From positions 1 to 63,762 of the forward strand of contig NZ_LGHM01000178.1 in the NCBI RefSeq assembly GCF_001908185.1: DNA of 63,762 nucleotides. Direction: 5' to 3'. The notes beneath the pieces were generated by a model. The model saw nothing but the letters and a program-made list of their open reading frames with translations, was not told the DNA's origin and ran no database searches. The DNA comes from Bradyrhizobium sp. AS23.2 (GTDB lineage: Bacteria; Pseudomonadota; Alphaproteobacteria; Rhizobiales; Xanthobacteraceae). The translations under genes were made by a program, and so were the position numbers. Shown piece after piece: positions 39,853 to 47,445 of the stretch (the stretch's first letter is position 1; the number at the start of each line of letters is the position of its first letter).

Positions 39853-40130
39853 ATGTTTGCTTAAGTGAGGTCGGATTTTCTGCGTCGCCTTGGCAATCAT
39901 TGATTGCAGTTGAAGTGGTTGTCTAGCCGCCAGAATTCGTGCCCACCGAATTTCCTAGTTGTGCTGCGGTGCGGTTGACGATCTTGCTGCGTAACTCCAA
40001 GCATCGCCCGATCCCCAAGCGAATCGAGGCCGTCCTGATCATTATGCAGCTGCAAGGCACGCAAACGCTGGATGTCCGCCAACCGCTCCCATGCTACGAC
40101 ATCCGCCTCGCCTCTCCGGAGCCCGCCATA

Positions 40131-41384
40131 ATGTCCGTCGCGCCCACTGCCACGCAGTCCACCGCCACCGAAACCGACCCCAAAACCCTCGGCTGGATGC
40201 GCGGTTTCCCTCCAGCTCCCGACCGCACCATCACCTTCCAGAACGGCTCGTTCCGCAGCTTCCCCGAGTTGCGCTGGGCCTGGAGCAACATCCGCCAGCT
40301 CGTGCCGACCGTGAACGTCTGGCGCGGGGCAGGGCCTGCGTCGGCGCTGCCGCGGGAAGTTCACGACATCGGCGCGGTGGCTTCGACCACGATGGACGGC
40401 CGGCCCATGACGTTCGCGAAGATGCTGGAGGAGACCTATGCCGACGGCATCGCCGTGCTGCATCGGGGCAAGCTGATCTACGAGCGCTATTTCGGCGCGT
40501 TGAAGCCGCACAAGCCGCATATCGGGATGTCGGTGACGAAGTCGTTCACCGGCACGCTCGCCGGCATTTTGGTCGCGGAGGGCAAGATCGACCCGCAGGC
40601 GCCGATCGCGGAGTATGTGCCGGAACTGAAGGCCAGCGCGTTCGGTGATGCGCGCGTGCACGAGGTCATGGATATGACCACGGGGCTCGCCTACACCGAG
40701 GTCTATACCGACAGGAATTCCGATGTGTGGGGGCTGCGGCGGGCGAACGGCATGGCTCCGATCCCGCCGGGCTATGAAGGCGCGACCACGATTTTCGATT
40801 TCCTCGTTGCGCAAAAGAAGCAGGGCGAGCACGGCAAGGCCTTCGCCTACAAGACCGTCAATTCCGACGTGCTGGCCTGGATCATCAGGCGCGCGAGCGG
40901 CATGACGCTGTCAGAGCTTCTCTCCGAGCGGATCTGGACGCCCATGGGCGCGGAGGAGGATGCGCATTATCACGTCGATCGCATCGGCACCGAGAGCGGC
41001 GGTGGCGGCCTGTCCACCACGCTTCGCGATCTCGCCCGCTTCGGCGAGACCATGCGCAACCACGGCCGCTTCAACGGCCGCCAGATCGTGCCTTCCTCCG
41101 TCGTCGAGGACATCGCGCGCGGCGGCGATCCCGAAAAATTCAAGCCGGCCGGCTACACCACGCTGCCAGGGGCCTCCTACCGCAATCAATGGTGGGTCAC
41201 GCACAATGCGCACGGCGCCTACATGGCGCGCGGCGTTCATGGCCAGGGCATCTATATCGATCCCAAGGCCGAGATGGTGATCGCGCGCTACGCCTCGCAT
41301 CCGATCGCCGGCAACGCCGCCAACGACCCCGTGACGCTGCCTGCCTACATGGCGCTGGCGAAGGAATTGATGGCCGGCGGGTAG
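40131..41384 (+). CDS. serine hydrolase, beta-lactamase class C/6-aminohexanoate hydrolase-like
   Basis: 417 residues from the ATG at 40131. The catalytic S-x-x-K is in GMSVTKSFTGTLAG (residues about 133-146), preceded by GIAVLHRGKLIYERYFGALK. The Tyr motif region is KTVNSDVLAWIIRRASGM, and GGGLSTTLRDLARFGETMRN follows. This arrangement fits NylB-like esterases and penicillin-recognising hydrolases. No signal peptide is seen, so it is probably cytoplasmic and acts on esters or amides rather than on peptidoglycan. A longer start at 39939 runs into an unrelated AT-richer segment and is rejected. Confidence 0.86.
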   Translation: MSVAPTATQSTATETDPKTLGWMRGFPPAPDRTITFQNGSFRSFPELRWAWSNIRQLVPTVNVWRGAGPASALPREVHDIGAVASTTMDGRPMTFAKMLEETYADGIAVLHRGKLIYERYFGALKPHKPHIGMSVTKSFTGTLAGILVAEGKIDPQAPIAEYVPELKASAFGDARVHEVMDMTTGLAYTEVYTDRNSDVWGLRRANGMAPIPPGYEGATTIFDFLVAQKKQGEHGKAFAYKTVNSDVLAWIIRRASGMTLSELLSERIWTPMGAEEDAHYHVDRIGTESGGGGLSTTLRDLARFGETMRNHGRFNGRQIVPSSVVEDIARGGDPEKFKPAGYTTLPGASYRNQWWVTHNAHGAYMARGVHGQGIYIDPKAEMVIARYASHPIAGNAANDPVTLPAYMALAKELMAGG

Positions 41385-41400
41385 GGCAGGTTGCGTTGCA

Positions 41401-41430
41401 GGATGGGTAGAGCGAAGCGAAACCCATCGT
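41401..41430. repeat. half copy of the GGATGGGTAGAGCGAAGCGAA repeat
   Basis: GGATGGGTAGAGCGAAGCGA followed by AACCCATCGT. Only the left arm of the family seen at 16039-16122 is present. Confidence 0.8.
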
Positions 41431-41512
41431 CGCTCCCCCCACACTCGCCACTACGCGGACGAGGTTTTCTGCCTGACCCGTGCCTCGTCCCAGCGTGTTT
41501 CATGGAGTTCTC

Positions 41513-42241
41513 ATGGCACAAAACATCTACGACAATCCCGACTTCTTTTCCGGCTATAGCCAGCTTCCCAGGCAAGTCCATGGCCTCTCCGGCGCTCCCG
41601 AATGGCAGGCGATACGCGCTTTGCTTCCTGAGCTCGCCGACAAACGGATCGTCGACCTTGGTTGTGGTTTCGGTTGGGCTTCTCGCTGGATGCGCGAACA
41701 AGGCGCGACATCCGTTCTCGGGATCGATCTGTCCGAGAACATGATCTCTCGCGCACAAGAGATCACAAGTGACAATGCAATCACGTACCGAACTGCAGAT
41801 ATCGAAACGCTTGAGTTGCCTGAAGCAGCTTTCGATCTCGCTTACAGCGCCCTGACATTCCATTATATCAACGACTTTCAGCGACTCGTTCACATGGTTC
41901 ATCGGTCGCTCGTGCCCGGAGCCGAATTTGTCTTTACCATCGAGCACCCGATTTTCATGGCGGCCGCCCACCCGCGATGGTTCGAAGATGAGGATGGCCG
42001 GAAGACTTGGCCTGTAAACCGCTACGCTGTTGAGGGCGAGCGCCGGACTGACTGGTTTGTAAAGGGAGTGGTCAAGTATCACAGGACTGTTGGCACGACG
42101 CTCAACGCGCTGATCCGTGCCGGATTTACAATCAAGTCCGTTGAAGAGTTCGCGCCGTCGCTGGAGCAGATCAGAAACAACCCAGCTTTGGAAGAAGAAC
42201 TTGAGAGGCCTATGATGCTTCTCATATCCTCACAACGGTAG
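41513..42241 (+). CDS. class I SAM-dependent methyltransferase
   Basis: 242 residues from the ATG at 41513. Motif I RIVDLGCGFGWASRWMREQG, motif II acidic end VLGIDLSENMISRAQE, and motif post-I AFDLAYSALTFHYINDFQRL are clear UbiE/Coq5-like features. IEHPIFMAAAHPRWFEDEDG and RTDWFVKGVVKYHRT belong to a group of small-molecule methyltransferases with unknown acceptor. The codon usage is slightly less GC-rich than in the neighbours. A palindromic repeat follows. Confidence 0.88.
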   Translation: MAQNIYDNPDFFSGYSQLPRQVHGLSGAPEWQAIRALLPELADKRIVDLGCGFGWASRWMREQGATSVLGIDLSENMISRAQEITSDNAITYRTADIETLELPEAAFDLAYSALTFHYINDFQRLVHMVHRSLVPGAEFVFTIEHPIFMAAAHPRWFEDEDGRKTWPVNRYAVEGERRTDWFVKGVVKYHRTVGTTLNALIRAGFTIKSVEEFAPSLEQIRNNPALEEELERPMMLLISSQR

Positions 42242-42283
42242 CACATCGGCTTTCTGTCTGATGGTGTTGAACGTGAGTAGCTT

Positions 42284-42366
42284 GTAGAATGGGTGGAGCG
42301 AAGCGCAGCCCGTCCTCGCTCCTTCAGAAAGCCCGATGGGTTTCGCTTCGCTCTACCCATCCTACG
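42284..42366. repeat. palindromic intergenic repeat (GGATGGGTAGAGCGAAGCGAA family)
   Basis: GTAGAATGGGTGGAGCGAAG ... CTTCGCTCTACCCATCCTAC; the left arm is diverged. Confidence 0.88.
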
Positions 42367-42464
42367 TGTTCCGCGTGCTCGCGTCCTTCCACGCCAAACC
42401 GCAAGATCGGCCGAGCAAATCATGGCCATCCGCGACTAACTAAAGCTGCCACGGAGGAGGGACG

Positions 42465-43346
42465 ATGAAGGCGGCGCTTCAAAACTATCAGGCCCGGATG
42501 CGGCGAGTGCTGGACTATATCGACCGGCATCTCGACGATGATCTGGACCTCGAAACGTTGAGCGGTGTTGCGGCCTTCTCGAAATTTCATTTCCACCGGC
42601 AGTTCACGGCGACCTTCGGGCTGTCAGTGCATCGCTATGTCCAGCTTGCTCGTATGAAGCGCGCTTCGCATCAGCTGGCCTATATGGACGCCCTGGGCGT
42701 CACTGACATCGCGATGGATGCCGGTTACGATGCACCGGATGCCTTCGCCCGCGCCTTTCGGCAACGATTCGGGCAATCGCCGTCGTCGTTCCGGAAATCT
42801 CCCGACTGGGAGCCGTGGCTTGCGGCCTTCGGGCCTTTCGACAACGCGAGGAGCAAGCTCATGCAGACAATCTTTACCAGTGACGACGTGACGATCCGCG
42901 ATGTGCCCACGAGGCCGGTGGCGATCATGGAGCACCGGGGCGACCCGGCGACGCTTCGTACCACCATCCAGCGGTTCATCGCATGGCGCAAGGCCGCAGG
43001 CCTGCACCCCAAGACAAATCCGACCTTCAATGTCTGGCGTTCCGAGCGGCGTCCTTCCTCGCCTGCCGATTATAGCGTGGACCTTTGCGTCGGGACCGAC
43101 CAACCGATTGAGGCGAACGGCGAAGAGATCAAGGCCGGCGAGATCCCCGGCGGACGCTGCGCCGTGCTGCGCGTCGTCGGCTACACCGACAATCTGGAGC
43201 CCGCCGCGCTCTACCTTTATCGCGACTGGCTTCCGGCCAGCGGCGAGGAAGCGCGCGACTTCCCGATTTATTGCCAGCGGCTGAGCTTCTTTCCGGAGGT
43301 GCCGGAGCACGAGACGGTCGCGGAGCTCTTTCTGCCGCTGAAATAG
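42465..43346 (+). CDS. AraC-type regulator with GyrI-like effector domain
   Basis: 293 residues. Two HTHs lie at the N terminus (LETLSGVAAFSKFHFHRQFT and VTDIAMDAGYDAPDAFARAF, ending RQRFGQSPSSFRKS), followed from about residue 125 by a GyrI-like/bacterial transcription activator effector-binding domain (VTIRDVPTRPVAIMEHRGDP, then GRCAVLRVVGYTDNL). This is the Rob/SoxS-like design with a fused small-molecule-binding domain, often for multidrug sensing. GGAGGAGGGA precedes the ATG at good spacing. Confidence 0.9.
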   Translation: MKAALQNYQARMRRVLDYIDRHLDDDLDLETLSGVAAFSKFHFHRQFTATFGLSVHRYVQLARMKRASHQLAYMDALGVTDIAMDAGYDAPDAFARAFRQRFGQSPSSFRKSPDWEPWLAAFGPFDNARSKLMQTIFTSDDVTIRDVPTRPVAIMEHRGDPATLRTTIQRFIAWRKAAGLHPKTNPTFNVWRSERRPSSPADYSVDLCVGTDQPIEANGEEIKAGEIPGGRCAVLRVVGYTDNLEPAALYLYRDWLPASGEEARDFPIYCQRLSFFPEVPEHETVAELFLPLK

Positions 43347-43387
43347 CGTCTTCGGAGTTCCAGGGCCCCGCGACATCATCGCACGTG

Positions 43388-43405
43388 TATAAGACTTGAC
43401 TTATA
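43388..43405. promoter_or_regulatory. inverted repeat upstream of the SRPBCC-ArsR operon
   Basis: TATAAG-ACTTGA-CTTATA, perfect 6-bp arms, 51 bp before the SRPBCC start. AT-rich dyads of this size are typical ArsR operators, and the second gene of the operon encodes an ArsR protein. Confidence 0.5.
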
Positions 43406-43455
43406 TTAGTGTGGATCGATATTTGTCCTTGCGCTCAACGACAAGGAGAAACGCA

Positions 43456-44118
43456 ATGGAGATCGACGTCGCCAGGGTCCTGGGGCTTGTTACGCGTTCG
43501 GTGAAGAATTTTGAGAAAGACGGGAAAGCTGCCAGCGCGGTGACGCTGACGCGACTTTACGACACTGATGTCGACGATCTCTGGGACGCGGTGACCAGCA
43601 AGCAACGCATTCCGCGCTGGTTCTTGCCGGTCGAGGGAGACCTCCAGCTCGGCGGAAGGTACCAGCTCAAGGGGAATGCGGGCGGCACCATCACGGCGTG
43701 TACGCCGCGGACCCATTTTGCAGCGACGTGGGAATTCGGCGGCGCGATGAGCTGGATCGACGTCAAGCTGACAGCAGAACGAAGCCAGGCGCGTTTGACG
43801 CTGGAGCACACCGCGATCATCGAGGATCATTGGAATCAGTTCGGTCCAGGCGCGGTGGGGATCGGTTGGGACCTCGCCATTGCGGGACTTGAGCGATATG
43901 TTGCGACAGGGGCAGCGGTCGACCACGAGACGGCTGAGGCATGGATGGGCTCTCCTGCGGGCAAGGAATTCATGACGGCAAGTGGCGAGCATTGGCGCGC
44001 GGCGCACGTCGCGAGCGGGGTCGATCCTGACACGGCGAAGCAGCGCTCGGACCGCACCATCGCTTTCTATCGCGGCGAGATGCCGCCTGACATCGCGCAT
44101 CCGGGCACAGGAAGCTGA
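43456..44118 (+). CDS. SRPBCC (AHSA1-type) protein
   Basis: 220 residues from the ATG at 43456 (AAGGAGA lies 8 bp upstream). VTLTRLYDTDVDDLWDAVTS, then IPRWFLPVEGDLQLGGRYQL and THFAATWEFGGAMSWIDVKL are the START-like fold of the Aha1/polyketide-cyclase group. The C-terminal 60 residues (HETAEAWMGSPAGKEFMTAS) form an extra helical domain seen in proteins paired with ArsR regulators. The role is unclear; members may bind hydrophobic ligands. Its stop codon overlaps the start of the ArsR gene by one base. Confidence 0.85.
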   Translation: MEIDVARVLGLVTRSVKNFEKDGKAASAVTLTRLYDTDVDDLWDAVTSKQRIPRWFLPVEGDLQLGGRYQLKGNAGGTITACTPRTHFAATWEFGGAMSWIDVKLTAERSQARLTLEHTAIIEDHWNQFGPGAVGIGWDLAIAGLERYVATGAAVDHETAEAWMGSPAGKEFMTASGEHWRAAHVASGVDPDTAKQRSDRTIAFYRGEMPPDIAHPGTGS

Positions 44119-44480
44119 TGCACGCCTTCGAGGTCCTTGCCGATCCCGTGCGCCGTCGCATCCTCGAGCTGCTCTCGCCCGGAGAAATGGCGTCTGGTGA
44201 GGTCGTCGAGGCGATCGGGGCCGAGTTCGGGATCACGCAGGCCGCAGTGTCGCAGCACCTCAAGGTGCTGCGCGAGAGCGGCTTTGCAACGGTTCGCGCG
44301 GAGGCGCAAAGACGACTCTATTCGGTCGATGTCGCGGGGCTTCGCGCGGTGGATGCGTGGATCGGTCAGTTCAGGACCTTCTGGGAGCCGAAGCTGGACG
44401 CGCTGGCGACGGAGATCGCGCGCGGCAAACGAGAGCGTCGTAACGCTCCAATGACCAAACGGAGCGGGAAGAGGGCCTGA
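44118..44480 (+). CDS. ArsR family transcriptional regulator
   Basis: 120 residues. The winged HTH is nearly the whole protein: FEVLADPVRRRILELLSPGE, then GITQAAVSQHLKVLRESGFA and VRAEAQRRLYSVD. No metal-binding Cys motif (ELCVCDL) is present, so it belongs to the non-metal subgroup that is commonly co-transcribed with SRPBCC proteins. It probably represses its own operon through the dyad at 43388-43405. Confidence 0.9.
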   Translation: MHAFEVLADPVRRRILELLSPGEMASGEVVEAIGAEFGITQAAVSQHLKVLRESGFATVRAEAQRRLYSVDVAGLRAVDAWIGQFRTFWEPKLDALATEIARGKRERRNAPMTKRSGKRA

Positions 44481-44671
44481 GGGCATTGCGACAAAGTGGC
44501 GCGCCCGCTTGATCGCGACTTGCTGGAGATCGATGATCCGGTTGTCGCCACGTTCCAGTTCAATTGACTGATCATCGCGGATTGGGCCGCCTTGTGTCGG
44601 GACAGAGATTGGTGTCGTGTTCCGAATTGTTGCTTACGTTCGATTTTGTTGCTGTTTTTTGGGAGGCAAAT

Positions 44672-44914
44672 TTGTTTCGTATGATTGCAATGTCCGTCCT
44701 GTTGCTGGGCTCCGTCGAATCACAAGCATTGGCACAAGACTGCCGACAATTGCCGGAGGGGCAGGCACGGCGCGATTGTGTCATGAAAAATCCCGCCGGT
44801 GCCGCCAAGCTCCAGCGCTGCGAGGCAGAGGGTCGAAAGATGGGGTTGTCCAATCAATATAATGCGGGGGCTGGCGGACTACGTCCGTATGTGATGGCGT
44901 GCATGAAGCGGTGA
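44672..44914 (+). CDS. small secreted Cys-containing protein
   Basis: About 80 residues. A hydrophobic signal (MIAMSVLLLGSVESQALAQ) precedes a short mature part with Cys residues in DCRQLPEGQARRDCVMKN, AKLQRCEAEGRKMG and YVMACMKR, spaced like PsiF-type periplasmic proteins. GGGAGG at 44661-44666 is ideally placed for a TTG start at 44672; an ATG at 44681 is the alternative. Much longer readings back to 44564 lack a signal-like start. The function is unknown. Confidence 0.6.
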   Translation: MFRMIAMSVLLLGSVESQALAQDCRQLPEGQARRDCVMKNPAGAAKLQRCEAEGRKMGLSNQYNAGAGGLRPYVMACMKR

Positions 44915-45005
44915 TCGAAGAGCGCGTGTAGTGGCGCGCGCTTCGGTGCCTGCCGCGCGCCGTACCCTGGTGCTTGAAGTCGGGCGGGTGCTTCGCTAAC
45001 CGGCC

Positions 45006-45506
45006 TCACGAACTTCGCGACATCTTCTCGTACTTCTTCACCAGCCGCTCTCGCTTCAGCCGCGACAGCCGCTGGATCCAGAACATGCCGTCGAGCTGGT
45101 CGATCTCGTGCTGGTGGCAGACGGCGCGCAAGCCGTCCGACTCCTCGATTCGCATGTTGCCGTAGAGATCCCAGTAGTTGATCCGCACACGCGCGTGGCG
45201 CTGCACCTCGTCGTTGACGCCGGGCATCGAGACGCTGCCTTCGCGGTGCATGATCATCTCGGGTGACGCCCATTCGATCTCCGGATTGACGTAGGTCTGC
45301 ACGCCCTCCCTGGTGTCGAGCTCGAGCACGACGACGCGCAGGGGCACGCCGATATGCGGCGCCGTGATGCCGATGCCGGGCGCGGCGCGCATCGTATCGA
45401 GCAGGTCTGCCGCTAGCTCGCGCAGTGCGTCGTCGAACACGGTGACGGGCCGTGCCGGGATCGCGAGGCGGCGGTCGGGGTACCGGACAATAGGGCGAAC
45501 GGTCAT
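45006..45506 (-). CDS. peptide-deformylase-like protein with degenerate metal site
   Basis: 166 residues from the ATG at 45506. The fold is unmistakable (RPIVRYPDRRLAIPARPVTV, DLLDTMRAAPGIGITAPHIG), but all three active-site motifs are altered. Motif 1 has His instead of Gln (GIGITAPHIG versus GxGLAAxQxG), motif 2 is EGSVSMPG with Ser for the metal-ligand Cys, and motif 3 is HEIDQLDG with Gln for the second His of HExxH. Two of three metal ligands are therefore missing. It is unlikely to deformylate nascent peptides; it may bind N-formylated or other peptides, or have new chemistry. A true def gene should exist elsewhere in the genome. Confidence 0.85.
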   Translation of the reverse strand: MTVRPIVRYPDRRLAIPARPVTVFDDALRELAADLLDTMRAAPGIGITAPHIGVPLRVVVLELDTREGVQTYVNPEIEWASPEMIMHREGSVSMPGVNDEVQRHARVRINYWDLYGNMRIEESDGLRAVCHQHEIDQLDGMFWIQRLSRLKRERLVKKYEKMSRSS

Positions 45507-45547
45507 GAGCTGTGGGCGTCTTTCGCGTGATGCGATCGCGTTGGCGG

Positions 45548-45690
45548 GATGATGACATGGTGCCGGTGTTTTGCCCGACGAGTCAAATCGCGGCTTGATA
45601 TCGCAAGTCTTTGGCATCGCAAGTCTCTGGCATCGTAAGTCCTTAATCCCGCAGGGGCCGGCTACTGTGCATGGGGCTTTTCGACATTCT
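45548..45690. repeat. intergenic repeat with three tandem 16-bp units, copy 1
   Basis: A segment of about 140 bp, repeated at 47181-47345. The core is a tandem array of a 16-bp unit, ATCGCAAGTCTTTGGC: 45600-45615, 45616-45631 and a diverged third at 45632-45647 (ATCGTAAGTCCTTAAT). It is flanked by the shared left box TTTTGCCCGACGAGTCAAAT and right box TGCATGGGG...TTTTCGACATT. It lies 130 bp upstream of the secreted hydrolase gene. Confidence 0.88.
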
Positions 45691-45778
45691 TGTTCGAGCA
45701 ACTCCGAATTTGCGCTGCATCGGCGCGTGGCATAACAATGCCGCCAACAACAAGAGTCGAGAGCGGAGGAAATACTTC

Positions 45779-46795
45779 ATGCGCGGAATCGCAATCGCAC
45801 TGGCCGCGACCATCGCAGCGGCGACGCCGGCCGCGGCCGACTACATCGTCAAGGAGGTCGGCAGCTTCCACATCGGCGGACACACCGAAACGCTGAGCGG
45901 ACTTCCTTCGAAGGAGATCGTGTTCTCGCCTGGCGCCCCGCCGATCAAGGTCGATCCGAACGGCGAGTTCGAGGTCGAGCAAATGTACGTCCAGTTCGTC
46001 AAGCAGGCAGCGCCGAAGTCAAAATTGCCGCTGCTGCTCTGGCACGGCGGCGGCCTTTCGGGTGTCACGTGGGAGACCAAGCCCGACGGCAAGCCGGGCT
46101 GGCAGCAGTACTTCCTGAATGCGGGCTATGACGTCTACGTCTCGGATGCGGTCGAACGCGGCCGCGCCTCCTGGGCGCGCTATCCGGAGATATTCAAGAG
46201 CGAGCCGTTCTTCCGGCCGAAGAAGGAGGCGTGGGAGCTGTTCCGGATCGGGCCGAGCTACGAGGTCGGCGGCAAGCGCGAGGCGTTCGAGGGCGAGCAG
46301 TTTCCGATCGAGGCGTTCGACCAGTTCGCCAAGCAGGGCATTCCGCGCTGGGCAACGAATGACGCTGCCACGCAAAAAGCCTATGACGCGCTGGTGCAGA
46401 AGGTGTGCCCGTGCATCGTCCTGGTCCACAGCCAGGGCGGCAATTTCGGTTTCACCGCCGCGCTCAACGCGCCGGACAAGGTCAAGGCGCTGATCACCGT
46501 CGAGCCATCAGGAGCGCCCGATCCTACGAAGGTCGACGCCGCGAAACTCAAGGGCGTGCCGCATCTGATCGTGTGGGGCGATTTCCTCGATCGCGCGCCG
46601 GTCTGGTCGAAACTCGTGGTCAATCCGACCAAGTGGGGGCAGGCGATCGCTGCGGCGGGCGGCAGGGTCGATACGTTCGAGCTCCCCAAGATGGGGATCA
46701 AGGGCAACACCCACATGATGATGATGGACCGCAACTCGGACGACATCGCCAGGCTGATCAATGACTGGATCGACAAGCAGGGCCTCGCCAATTAG
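45779..46795 (+). CDS. secreted alpha/beta-hydrolase (esterase-like)
   Basis: 338 residues from the ATG at 45779, with GCGGAGGAAA at good spacing. The signal peptide MRGIAIALAATIAAATPAAA directs export. The hydrolase core has LPLLLWHGGGLSGVTWE (oxyanion region), the nucleophile elbow IVLVHSQGGNFGF, the Asp region LIVWGDFLDRAP and the catalytic His in KGNTHMMMMDRNSD. It is similar to large secreted esterases of unknown substrate. The stop codon TAG (46793-46795) is the first triplet of a palindromic repeat. The tandem 16-bp array lies upstream. Confidence 0.87.
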   Translation: MRGIAIALAATIAAATPAAADYIVKEVGSFHIGGHTETLSGLPSKEIVFSPGAPPIKVDPNGEFEVEQMYVQFVKQAAPKSKLPLLLWHGGGLSGVTWETKPDGKPGWQQYFLNAGYDVYVSDAVERGRASWARYPEIFKSEPFFRPKKEAWELFRIGPSYEVGGKREAFEGEQFPIEAFDQFAKQGIPRWATNDAATQKAYDALVQKVCPCIVLVHSQGGNFGFTAALNAPDKVKALITVEPSGAPDPTKVDAAKLKGVPHLIVWGDFLDRAPVWSKLVVNPTKWGQAIAAAGGRVDTFELPKMGIKGNTHMMMMDRNSDDIARLINDWIDKQGLAN

Positions 46796-46898
46796 AGCGT
46801 TTTCGAGCGAAGTGGATACCGGTTCGCGTAAAGAAAACGCGTCAAAACTAGAATCCAGAGCCCCGTTCCGATGCCATCGGAACGGAAAAGGCTCTAGG
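46793..46898. repeat. palindromic repeat with TAGAGC/GCTCTA ends (GAGCGTTTTCGAGCGAAG family)
   Basis: Second copy of 30554-30660. Its left end TAGAGC supplies the stop of the hydrolase gene, and its right end GCTCTA supplies, on the minus strand, the stop (46894-46896) of a truncated cupin gene. Confidence 0.9.
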
Positions 46899-47070
46899 CG
46901 ATCGCCGGCGTGTTGCCCGGCGGCAGGCGCATCAGGTTGACGCCGAAATCCGACAAGCCGCCGGCATTGCCGAGCCGCTTGCGGATGCGCTCGGCGCAAG
47001 GGGCGTTGAACGGAGCAGGAAAGCCGGAACCATTGCGGGCCGGGACGGCAGCGATGTCGATTTTTGGCAT
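46894..47070 (-). pseudogene. cupin protein, N-terminal fragment cut off by a repeat
   Basis: 58 residues starting MPKIDIAAVPARNGSGFPAP, then CAERIRKRLGNAGGLSDFGV and NLMRLPPGNTPAIA. This is the recognisable front part of cupins in which LPPG is followed by the W-S-S-x-R-H-W-H metal motif. Here the reading hits the end of the palindromic repeat and stops, so the metal-binding motif and the barrel are missing. The element appears to have replaced, or been joined to, the body of the gene. Confidence 0.65.
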
Positions 47071-47180
47071 TTCCCGGAATTCACCGTGTCGATGGCACTG
47101 CGCAGCTGAGCCCATCCGCGATTGCGGCGCGTCGTCGAGCGCAGTTGCGGGCTTTGCCGTGGATGAGATCAGGATCGGGT

Positions 47181-47345
47181 GGATGATGACATTGTGCTGG
47201 TGTTTTGCCCGACGAGTCAAATCGCGGCTTGGTATCGCAAGTCTTTGGCATCGCAAGTCTCTGGCATCGCAAAATACTGGTATCGTAAGTCATTGATCCC
47301 ACAGGCACCGGCTACTTTGCATGGGGTTGTTTTCGACATTTTTGC
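47181..47345. repeat. intergenic repeat with four tandem 16-bp units, copy 2
   Basis: Same element as 45548-45690 with one extra unit: 47234-47249, 47250-47265, 47266-47281 (diverged) and 47282-47297. The same left and right boxes flank it. It starts 100 bp before the MFS gene and occupies most of the gap 47071-47445. Confidence 0.88.
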
Positions 47346-47445
47346 TGGCAAGTCACAAAAGGGTGTCGCAAGAAATGACGTGACCCTGTCGGCCGGCGCC
47401 GTTCCCATTCGTCTTCCACCCAGACAGACCTGACGGGAGACCAAA

